This document shows positions 1-11,000 of a DNA stretch of 26,761 nucleotides, piece after piece. A program made the position numbers and the translations under genes. The stretch comes from Isoetes engelmannii (Eukaryota; Streptophyta; Lycopodiopsida; Isoetales; Isoetaceae). A model generated the notes under the pieces. That model saw only the letters and a list, made by a program, of their open reading frames with translations, made no database searches and had not been told where the DNA came from. The stretch lies in the NCBI GenBank assembly GCA_011763485.2, contig JAANSK020104462.1, positions 1 through 26,761 of the forward strand, given 5' to 3'. The first letter of the stretch is position 1. Each line of letters opens with the position of its first letter.

Positions 1-377
1 CTTCCAAATAGAGTAGTTCTTGCCTTTAAGCAAGAACTTTTCATTCATGAACACCTTTTCCAGGCTGTCCATTGTGAAAGACACAAGTCTCTTCTAATCA
101 AAGCCACAAATCTGCAAACTCCTACTTTATCTTCAACATGCAAGGCAATATGCAAGCTGCTGCAAGAAATTTTTCAGATTTTACAATCAAGGGCTTCCTT
201 TAGCTTGGTTAACGCTGCATGCAACTCTCCATAACAGAAGAATGCTTAAGAATGTTCCTCTCTAGGCTCAAACACAAGTTAGGGTTAAAATCTGCTCTGT
301 TTTTCACAAGGCAGAAAAAAACCTTCTCAAAATACTTCCTCTCCTACACAGGATGAAGCACCCAAGGATGGGACACC

Positions 378-389
378 GCTCTGATACCA
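378..389 (-). other. Copia primer-binding site (initiator-Met tRNA)
   Basis: The minus strand reads TGGTATCAGAGC two bases after the LTR end. This is the classic plant Copia match to the 3' end of the initiator-Met tRNA. Confidence 0.9.
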
Positions 390-391
390 AA

Positions 392-621
392 TGTTGGGTT
401 GAGGAGATGATCTGAACAGCAAAACACAATGGAGAGAAGAGGAGACGACCAAGTAACAAAGGAGGAGCGAGAAACTTGTGTATTACACTAACTCATGTGA
501 TGGTACATATATATGTGCCACGTCCTCATGTTGGGTGGCAAATAAGGCAAAAGATACAAAATGAGTACCCCATGGGGTACAACGTTAACGTTAAGTTACA
601 ATGACTTAATCATGTCCAACA
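392..621 (-). repeat. Copia 5' LTR
   Basis: The 230-bp interval starts TGTTGG and ends CCAACA on either strand and is directly followed, on the minus strand, by the primer-binding site. The partner LTR is off the window. Confidence 0.8.
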
Positions 622-879
622 TATATCACATTATACTATTCTAACATATGACAGATTTCTAATCAGATATAACCATGAGCATTGGCAGAAGCATTTTTAG
701 ATGTGTATATTATGAAATTAACACTTCGACATGCGAAGACCCTTCTCTATGCGAATACCTGGATCACAATACTCCATCCTTTTATATCTGAAGGATAGAG
801 AGAGAGCATTCATTGGGGAAATCTGGAAAAGATCTGTTCATCAGCTTGCATGGTGAAGATAGAGCAGGGTTAGTTTTAC

Positions 880-1350
880 TTACCATAATGGATAGCATGG
901 AGTGGGTGTTAAGTTCTTGCTGAAGAGAACAACTTATCCCATTTGGAAGGAGAAAACGATCTTGCACTTGATGTAGCAGGTTTTCCATATGCAGCAATTC
1001 ACAACGGTTCAAAACGATGTGATGGGGAAATGGAACGAGCAGAACAAGAAGGCCTTGATGCTCATCAAAATTGTAACGAACATTGTAGGAATAACAAGAT
1101 CTTGTGAAGCTTGGAGCAACTTTTAGCAACTTCATGAGATAAGAATTATACAAGGAACAATTGTTCAGAGACCAGCTAAATAACTTGAAGTTGAAGGAAT
1201 GCAAGGATGTGAATGACTTCCTCGCGAAATTAAGAAAGCTTGCTGCAAAATTGGCTGTCATTGGAGTTGTAGTTGAGGGCAGCTTCCAAGCACGTGAGAA
1301 TGGTCCTACCTTTGAACAGGTTGTTGCCATTCAGGGTTATTGCCAAACAT
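880..1350 (+). mobile_element. Decayed Copia gag scrap, plus strand
   Basis: Plus-strand pieces such as FRDQLNNLKLKECKDVNDFL followed by AKLRKLAAKLAVIG fit the middle of the Copia gag (UBN2-type) domain. It is clearly broken, several times over, and no LTR belonging to it is visible. It is opposite in orientation to the neighbouring Copia at 1-621, so it is a separate and older insertion. Confidence 0.65.
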
Positions 1351-1379
1351 GATACTGGCTGCAGATATGGTTCATATTT

Positions 1380-1934
1380 GCTGCTGACCTCTTAAAACGA
1401 AAGTAAATTTGCATAAATTTTTTGTTATCTTAGCAAAATAACATCTCTTGATGGTTTGGCAACCGCTCCAACACAGCTAAAATATGGTTCATCTTGAAGG
1501 CTTATAAATACAAGGGAGTAAAGAAGTCTGCATGACTTAGGTAAAAGTGCCGCCATGATTTTGTGGTTAGGAAGTTCCTACACACATAACCTCAATTTGT
1601 CACTAGCAATAAATAAATATGGATGTCTACTTGAGATTGCATCTGCTCTTTAATCGTCTACGTGCAAATCAGTCTTGCCATAGGTAAAAACTAACTAAGG
1701 ACAATGTAGAAAGTATGGAGCTGGCATTTGGTTTACTGTATAAACCAGTAGAAACTTATATGCATAATGCAAACTTCTTCATACCTCTTGCCAAGATCGA
1801 AATTGACCATCAGCTCGTAAAATCTGACTGTACTGCTGCAGATTCTGCTTTACTTGAAGAACCTGGATATCAATCGCTCACAGTATTAGAAAACAGTAAT
1901 TCAGTTGGTTACAAAAGGAATCCCTGACTCTCAC
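1380..1934. other. Intron 19 remainder, nothing recognised
   Basis: AT-rich sequence between the gag scrap and exon 19. Short open frames on both strands show no family resemblance that I can see. Confidence 0.5.
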
Positions 1935-2022
1935 CTCCTTATGAAGAGAATCATGTTCCAAATGGCAGCTACACATTGTCAGGACATCAATTGCTGCATC
2001 CAGTTCCCAGCGATGGAAGTAC
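1935..2022 (-). CDS. Exon 19 of the ZFYVE26-like gene (last one in window)
   Basis: Residues 1529-1558. The acceptor is TTTTTTGCAG and the donor GTGAGA. It encodes YFHRWELDAAIDVLTMCSCH, the stretch that follows exon 18 in the family. This shows the gene continues across the Copia-bearing intron and on past the left edge. Confidence 0.9.
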
Positions 2023-5000
2023 CTGCAAAAAACAATTTTAAGAGTCTGTAGAAAGATGTAACTAAGAAGCATTGTCCAATGCGTAAGACAAACCAAAGCT
2101 GACTCTCTGAACAAACTGCCTGCCCTTGTAACATGCATCTACCATTAAGGTTTGGCTCTCCTTCAAAGTGTGAAATTTCAGCGTAACTTGAGGATGCTAA
2201 ATTGTTATGCATTAGATGAGTTTGATTGCACCAAGTTCCTATCTTGCCTTCTTACTGTACCAAAAAGCACTCTACATTTAAATATTAAACAAAGTTTATG
2301 GAACTTGGAAAACTGAGAGATCGCCAAAATGGTTTTGTATTTAGTAGGAAGAAAGAAAGAAAGATTATATTAACGTCTATGAGAGACCACTTGGGTTTAT
2401 GAGACCATTTTATACAGCAAACATGTGCAGCTGGGGGCGCATTTGCAGCCTCCTAGAGATGTTGCATAAACATAAAAAAAAGAAAAACTAAAACAATAAA
2501 ATCACGAGACTTTTGTCTTCTTGGCCACTGGCCCAAAGTACGAAGCAATGCCAGACTTGTCCTCTCTTTTTTGAAAGGACTGCTTATGTTTTTTCTTTAC
2601 TGCCTGCTTTCTTCTCCTTGACACGTTCATGGTTACTCCTCTTGGGATCGGATTAGAAGGTCCAGGAAGGGGACCAGGCTTCCGTTTATTATTAGTATCC
2701 CCTCCAATGAGAAAGAGGGAGACAAAACAAGGTAAGAGCTTCGAAACAATGTAATGACTTTTCTAGTCATGGCTGATGACGTAGCCATTATCTGGACCAC
2801 TGACTATTATTGAGTAGTTAGAATAATGTTTCTCATCTCTAACACCCTTGCTGAAACAGAATTCTAACTAGGAAGGAAAAACAGTGATAAAATTCATGCT
2901 GAAGTGATTTAACATCTTTATCTTCCTGAATGGAGTACCAATGAGAGGTTTAATTATCCCATCAGCAAGCTGTTAGCTGTCTCACAATACTGCAGATCGA
3001 GAATAGACAACTTCACTTGTTTTCTAACTTTAGATCCAAATCCTTTGTGTCTGGATGATGTTTGTCGTCTTTGACAAATGCTATAGCTGCTGAATTGTCT
3101 ACAAATATCTTGGCTGTTATAATAGGAATTTGTTCCAGTACAAAGAACTTTAAGCTCAGCCTCTGTCTTGAACTTACTGTAGTTTGTTTTCTTGACACCC
3201 AAGTAATAAGACTAGAACAAAAGAAAAAAACATACCTTGTAGTGGACTTTCAGATGTCAAGGTCGTTACCTGCATGATCTGCATCTGTGTAAAAAATACG
3301 AGTTGGATGATCCTGTTTATAGTATACCAGACCTTCAGTCACAGTCCCCTTCAAGTAGGCAAGAATTCGTTTGGCTGTTTTTCAATGAAGATGAGTAGGA
3401 GCCTGCATAAACCTACTGACCTGTCCAACAGCAAACATGATGTCCAACAGCAAGCGTGATGTCTGGTCTAGTAATGGTGAGATAAATGAGAGAGCCAACC
3501 AACTGCCTATACAGTGTGGATCTACAAGCAACTTTATGCTTTGCTCGTAAGGGTGACAGCAGGCTTGCATTCCTGCATCCCCAAGAGAACTTTGATCTAT
3601 TTGGTCTGAATGAGCTTAATAGAATTAGAATGCTGCCAAATCTCCACGCCAAGACAAAAATGCAGTAATTCCAAATCTTGTGACTTCAAAAGCAGATTTC
3701 ATTGTTTAATTTTGATCAATTAAATGATCTGCATCTCCTGTAAGAATAGTGTCATCTACATAAAGAGTGAGAATGCAAGTTTGAGTACCATCCTCCTTGT
3801 AATATAACTAGGATCAGCTCTAGATCTAGTGAACCCTTGAGAAAGAAGAAAAGCATTAATCTTCTCATGCCAACACTTTGGAGCTTATTTCAAACCACAG
3901 AGGCAACATCTATAAAAGGCAAAGGTTCAGTAAAATCAAAGTAACCGGCCTAGAAGAATTGCGTCCAGTAGATTGCTGAAGATGTTGAAATAAATGACTA
4001 ATGAGCTCATGATCAAACAATACAGGACTAGAACCTTTGTAATCCGTGTATTCAGCATGTTCAACAAATTGAACACCCCAAGAAACAAATACTGTTCTAG
4101 TCTTAGGATCATACAGCTTCCAAGCTTTTTGTTGGGTTGGATAACCGACAAAAATGCATTTTAATGCTCATTCAGACAACTCGTCTTTTTTCTTCAGTAT
4201 CTCCAAAGGAACAGCTGCATAGGCCAAGCACCCAAATACTCTCAAGTATTGAACATCTCGTTTAAATCTATACAAAACTTCATACGGAGTTCTGTTACTC
4301 AGAGGCACTGTTGGTGCTCTGTTGCTAACATAGGCTGCAGTCTGCAATGCTTCTCCCAAAAAGTTGGAGGCAGATGTTTAAAAAACATGGATTTTACTAG
4401 ATTCTGTAAAGACCGATTCTTCGTTCAGCAACTCCATCTTGAGCATGCGCATATATGGTACAATAAGGTCTCTTGAATGCCATGAGTATGACAATAATCT
4501 TCAATTCAGTACCATTATCTGTATGAAGTGCTTTGAGAGATCTGATCAGCTTTTCAACAAGCACACGTACCTACTGGAATACAGAAAAGCCCACATCTTT
4601 TGTTTTGAGACGATAAACCCGAGTAAAACGTACGCAGCCATCAACCGAAACCATATTTTGCTCCCCCAGTGCTTGAGCTTGTTTCCCTTTGTGCTTGAGA
4701 TATCTTCACTCTGATTGTTGAATTTTGGCACTCTCTTCACAAATCCTTAAAAATCCTCAGTTAGTCTCGTCCAAATTCATCAAGAATTGATGCATTGGAT
4801 AGCTAAGAAAATACCGCCTCTGATCCTTGAAGATCAAGCGAACTTCTGCCTCTCAGTTTTGGCCAAGAACCGGCTCTGATACCATGAACAAGTTTATGGA
4901 ACTTGGAAAAAAGAGAGGGGGCCAAAAGGGATTTGTTGATTTCGTGGGGTTTCATGGAATCAAACCTAACCAAGTGGGACAACAGCCCCAAACCTTAACC

Positions 5001-8000
5001 AAGTGAGAGGGCCACCATCCCTGCCAAAAGGGATTTGTATTTAGTAGGAGAAATTACAATGTAAAAGATTCGTAACAATGTAATAATTTTTTAGTCATTA
5101 TTGATGACGTGGCCAGATGATGACATGGCAGCATCTGGACCACTTGAAATAATTTTGAGTAGTTATAGTAGTGTTTCTTATCTCTAACAAATGTTCCGTC
5201 TCTTCCTTCCCTTTGAATACCACTTGATTTCTTGCTGGTGTCTTTGCATATCCTGATTAGAAGCATTGCCAATGTGTTACCCAGCCCATGGAGGCCTGCT
5301 CAGAGATTTACACAAGACCGCCTGTAGGGGAACAGAACTAGGCAAAAGGAGGTCAAGATACGGGCTTGATATACATCCAGAAAAGCAAAAACAACTGCAA
5401 TTTCTTATTGAAGAGCTTCTGTAAGATCAACTGGATCTATGAACCAGATGTTGCTGCTAATTGATTTGTAGGCTGAGGTAAGTCTAGCAATATGTCCTAT
5501 AGCAGTTCTTCAATATCTACCTCCCACTGCAGAGTAGCAAAATTTGGGCAATTTTAACTCTAAGCAAATAGATGCATAGATGCTATAATGCATTGATCTT
5601 CTCCTTTATCGATGTCTAACAAGTGCAGCATCTTTCAATCCATTTCTATGACTGATGGAGTCATAGAAAGTAGCCCCATGTTTCTGTGAAACAAGTTAAA
5701 ATTGTGTTTAATCCCTTATGACGATACTTCACACAACTAGCGGGTTGGTGGATTAATATGTCTCACCATAACAAGGCCTGACATTAGGTTTGCAGTTTGA
5801 TATGACATCTCCCTTCATGCAGCACATAAAGGCACACATCAGATACCAGAAATCTGCACTGATCTGCAATATGATACTCAAAGGAACCTATCCAGGTTAA
5901 ACACTCTTCCCGCAACCTTCAGAAGCTCGGATACCAACCAGGGATCCACTAACATGAGTTAAGAATACAAGGCATAGAAGTTGGCTAAAGCATGCGTCTA
6001 TAGAAGATCTATTACATGCTTACCATCTCATGAACTGACTGGGGGGCTCATCTGGGGTTGTCTGTAAATACATTTCATACCTTCTGACGAACTAACTGAC
6101 AGGCTCAAGTCAATGTTTCATAACATCATCATCCATCACCCAATGACGTGCAACCAATTATGTCACCTACATTATGACATCGCAATAGAATACATGGTCA
6201 GAACTCAGAAGAGACCTACCTGAGAGCAAGTGTTGCTGCCAGTCTTTTATCTCTCAAACGAACACAATATTGCCAGGTACTGTCCCAAAAGTCATGATGG
6301 ACACCTTCTTGCCATTGATTTGATTGCCCATTAGAGTCTTCACCTCTCTCTATCAGAAGCTGAAGCAATTTGTCTGGAGCTCCATCTCGTAAACAACGGT
6401 CTGCAAAAGCAAGTGCGTCGACCAGCTTTCCATCGTCCATCAACCTACAAAACATGAATATTAAGAATAAGCATCAATTTGAAGTTTCTGCATATTCAGT
6501 ATTTTAACATTACTACAAACCTCAGTAAATGATCTTGATACAATTGTTCATCTTCCCAGTCCAGTAGGATTGAACATGGTATGGTTAATGGTGCTCCTAC
6601 GGTATCTACAAAATTTGATGATGTTTGCTTGGTCTTATAAGAGCTTATTTCCGTGTTCAGTTCATTAATCAAGATGCTAGCCCCATCCTCATCTTCTGAT
6701 TCTATCTCAACTTCAGCTTCACGGGGGCGTTTCATGGAAAAAGTCCTACCAGCAATGATATCATCTCCTCTTCTGTCAGATTTCTTTGAAGTAAGTGCCG
6801 ATTTGTAGAAGCGCTGAAGATTAGCTTGCATCTGAATCCATCGTTGTAATGTAGGAAACCTGGCCAGAAGCCAAAAAGTTGTGAGAGGGAATTACAAAGT
6901 AGGAAGATCAAGCAAGTTATTGTACCTTTCCGCTTGTTCCATTGCAAAAATATAAAACCTTTCGTCCATCTCAATCCAAGAACTTGATTGCTGAATACCT
7001 CCTGTCTCTCCCGGATGGTATCTTCCATTTCCAAAAACACAAGCTAGAATTGCTCTTACAGGAGAGAGGGTAGTAAGATGCTTAATAACATCCATATCGA
7101 GATGGTATAAGATTTCTTTATTATCCATAATAATAACGCCAGGCCGTAAATGTGGAAAGAGATCATGCGACATAGAAGCCCAACCAGATGCGGCTCGTGG
7201 AGGAAAAATTGGAGGTACACATGCAGATATGACCTGTTGTACTAAATCAGCTCCCATTATTTCAGCAAGCTTTCCAGCAGCATCAGCACTACCTCTTTCA
7301 AATACCAGGCGACTCAGCAGCTGCAGCATTAATGATGAATGAATCCAAACTTTAAACAGTGTCTTTGATATTAGTCGATAGCTTAAATAATGATAGAAAG
7401 GAACATACATCATTGGGGCGTTGATAAATTAATGAGAAATAATTGAAGTCGTGTGTTGTATCAGCGCCATCAACAATGTCACCTATCATTGCTATATAAA
7501 GTATGAATGCAGAGAGATATGCCATTGGTTTTCCAGTGAGAGGCCCAAGGAAACGTTTCATTGCAGGTTTTAAAGAAAATGGAAGAACGTCCCCGCCAGT
7601 ATCAGACATCTGTGAATTGCTGGCATTTGTCTCTTTTAATGGAGTGCGGAAACCAAGCCCAACAAGAAGACCATGTTCATAAGTTGTAATGTGTCTCTTA
7701 TCAGACTGCCCATAAGATGGCCTTCCTGGGCCATCCTCAATGTCATCATCCGCTAATGCCTTAACAAGATTGTGTAGTTTACCTAGGAAAAGACAATCAA
7801 CCAAGTCTTTCATACCATTTACAAGTCCAAAGATACCATCCTAATGAAAAGAAAAGGGATAATTTTCTTAAACCATGAAAGGCACAACTAAAAACGTATC
7901 AGAAATTGCATAAGAACCATCCACAAACAAAGAACAAGCAAGGTTTCTTAGACCATCTCTGGAAGGCACAAGCAAAACGTACAACACATGTTCCAATAAT

Positions 8001-11000
8001 AGCTCTTAATATACAATACTGATGACAGACAAAGAGTTCATAAACTTCACAATGAAGGATGGATGGTCTGCCATTTTGGTATTATGAATGACAAGTCTGT
8101 AAATTCAAGTAGCATCCCTGTCTGGTATTGCATTATATACCTAAAAGAAAGAGAGAGATATACCACTTAGAAACTGTCCTTTGCTGCTGTACGCATCCTC
8201 TATCGCTTGATGCAACATTGTCAAAGCACGTTGCCTTGGACTCTGCCGGATATTGTCTGGACCGCAAAAAACAAGACTATTACCTGAAAGAACTGCTTGC
8301 AGCGTCTGGCCTTGATCCTGTTTAATGAAGTGCTAATCTGAACTAACATTACTGCGACACATATAAATACAAGGGATAGCCAATTTAAACTAACCTGATC
8401 TAAAATATCTGATAAACGTTGAAGTACACGCTTTGAGACGAGAACAAGACATGCTTCTAAATGCTGTTCCAACTGCATAGGATATGATCTTTGTGAGGAA
8501 GTTTGGGCGACTTGTGTTAACAGTACGCGAGCCTGAAACAACAATGGTGTAAATCTAAGGGAGAAAGAAAATAAAATGTATCATAAAATAATCTTATCGT
8601 TACTTGCTCAACAAGCTGACGTGACATCTCATTAGTCCTCGCAGAGCTAGCTGCAACGTCCAAACAAAGAAGAACCTGCAATACATAATGTTCATGATAT
8701 TAATGCATCAATAATGATCTTGAAGATGATGCCACCTACGCTGGAAAGGGGAGAAAGAGGAGCCTTCAAAACAGATGCAATGTCCATTGCTGTTTCACCT
8801 TCAGCGACCCTTGAAACTGCATTTTCCACCTGTACCATCTGTCGGAGATACTCAGAAGCAAAGAAGTAGTTTGCATCAGCGCCAATCAGAGAAAATCATA
8901 AAAAGCTGATGCTAAGGTGAGTCCTAGAACCAGATTTAAGACTAAAACATCACCTCCAAAAAAAACACAAAACAGGAAAGAAAGAAAGATTATATTAACG
9001 TCTACGAGAACCGCTATGAGACCAATTATTATAAGAAATCATGTTCAGCTAGGGGCACGTTGCACCCACCGAGATATGTGCATAAAAATGAAAAAAGAAA
9101 AAGAAAAAAAAAAGCATTGAAATTAGGAAACTTTTGCCTTCTCCTTAGCTACTGGCTCAAAATGCAAGGTGATTTCCATTTTGTTTCCACTCATAGGGGA
9201 CGCCTCACATGTCACCAGCAAGTTTTTGCCCAACGTCGCCATTGAGACGCTCAGGTGGAAACTGCTCCAGCCGATCCGGGATGAACAGCTCGGACATCAA
9301 ACCGACCGTCTCAGATGTACTGGATGTGAATACGAAAAAATTTACATGTGAGGCCTCTCTAAGGGTCTGCTTATGTCTTTTCTTTGCTGTCCGCTTTATT
9401 CTTCTTGAGACTTTTATGGCTACCCCTTAGGTAGAGGGCATAATTTCCTTCCATTATTAATACCACTTCCAATGAGAAAAAGAGTGATCTGCTTTTCTGT
9501 AGACCCAATTCCGTGTCCATTCCTCTCTTCAGCATGTTCTTTCAAATTCAATGGTCAGTCATTTGGTAAAGGAAAAGAGCTACAATTTTCTGGTCCTCAA
9601 GGGAAGTAGAGGACATAACCTGCAAATCCTCTTGGTGCGTTCGGCCTTAGGTCTTGCCACACGGCCAGCCTCAATCTCAAGCTCATGGGCTAAGACCCTG
9701 AGCTGCAGATAGCATGTCTCACCTTATGTACTAGGTGAATATTCAAATACCCTGGACGCTGAATGAAACCATCTCCATTGATCTAAAGAAAATGACCTTT
9801 ACAAAATTAAATCTTGGTAGGCAGCTCACTTGGAATCAGCCATGTCCTTGAAGTGTATGTCTCTTTGGACTCTCTTTTTAGCTCCAGGTCCTTTTAGCCA
9901 TGTTGTAATGAAAAAGTGGCAGGTTTCCAAATCCCGAAGAGACAGCCCACTGCGATGCCTTTGCGAACCAGCATTGTTTGACTCCCTTTTCAGCCAATCT
10001 TTTTGAAACCTTGAAGGAAATCCATTTGACCTTGCCGCGAGGTCCCAAGCTGGTTCAATTTGTGCACAAAAGATACTAACTGAGAAGCTGCATCTTGTGA
10101 AAAAGGAGTGGCCAGAAATTCTGCTAACATGATTGGATGCAACCCAGATGCTTTTTTGCTCATAATCGTTTTAAATGAGAAGTATATTTTAGGCCTCTCT
10201 ATTTGAGCCCATTCTTTGGCAGTCATGCCCATCTCCCGCATCAAGGATCCATATAAAGCAGCTGGTCTAACCAAGGTATTCAAAAGATGAAGCTTTGCTG
10301 CGACATCTTAAATATCTGCTTGGAAACGTTTGCTTCCCAACATTGCAGCCGAAACATATTCTTTTGTGAGCCTTGCATATGCTGCATCTTTCATATTAAA
10401 GATGGGACTCTTGAATTGCATGCCTAAGTATGTAATAATGAGAGACCACCTCCATCAGCCAATCCATAAAGGAGGAGGAGCTGCGGTATATGCAGGCTCG
10501 GAATGTGTTACCATCCCCTTTGTTTTATCCAGGTTCACTGTAAGCTTCTGTTTGCATGCAGAAATTCTCAAATCCAATAAATGATCTTGAAGGCCTTCAG
10601 TGAAAGAGGACATAGTACCACATCATCCACCTAAGGAAGGATGGATATGGACTCCTCAGAAAAAGTAGACCCGACACCTTACGAACAATTGTGAAGCTTG
10701 GAAAAATGAGAGCGCCAAAATATGGATTGTATTTAATAGAAGAAATAAAACATGAAAGCAGCGTCACTAACGATGACTTTTATGGTCATAATGACAGGTG
10801 GCGTCATTTGGAACATTGAAGCATTAGAGTGATGTTTCTTATGTCTAACACCCCTGCTGAAACAGAACTCTAACTAGGAAATCAATGCTGAATTAACTTA
10901 ACACCCAGTACCTCCTTGAGGTTTCGACATTCCATCTGCAAGCAGCAAGCTGTTTAACTTTCTCAATATTCCAGATAAAGAACAGATGATTGCACTTGTT

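Larger units (their letters stand above)
1..621 (-). mobile_element. Copia LTR retrotransposon, 5' LTR and start of the internal region, cut by window edge
   Basis: Parts on the minus strand: an LTR of about 230 bp (392-621, TG...CA ends with TGTTGG/CCAACA borders), a primer-binding site matching the initiator-Met tRNA (378-389), a leader, and the first 24 codons of gag (1-72), beginning MDSLEKVFMNEKFLLKGKNY, the usual Copia gag opening. The rest lies left of the window, so whether it is whole cannot be judged. It sits in intron 19 in the same orientation as the host gene. Confidence 0.85.
2286..5189 (-). mobile_element. Decayed Copia element with both LTRs, in intron 18
   Basis: Parts on the minus strand: 5' LTR 4885-5189, primer-binding site 4873-4884, integrase-type coding remnants around 4168-4400 (SNRTPYEVLYRFKRDVQYLR), RT and RNase H remnants around 2954-3900, and 3' LTR 2286-2844. 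Flanks read AATAT (2281-2285) and AATGT (5190-5194), a plausible decayed 5-bp target duplication. The LTRs start TGTTAGAGA on the minus strand but have diverged at many sites, so the insertion is old. It is broken many times and shorter inside than an intact Copia. The 3' LTR holds a later LINE-like insertion (2353-2732). Confidence 0.88.

Noticed and set aside
782-1330. 182-codon minus-strand open frame
   Set aside because: It is antisense to the plus-strand Copia gag scrap, starts without a credible context and has no family resemblance.
7783-7842. A possible extra small exon or upstream start before exon 15
   Set aside because: Exon 14 joins exon 15 in frame at the CCTAG acceptor and yields the expected GKLHNL, so the upstream open sequence is read as intron.
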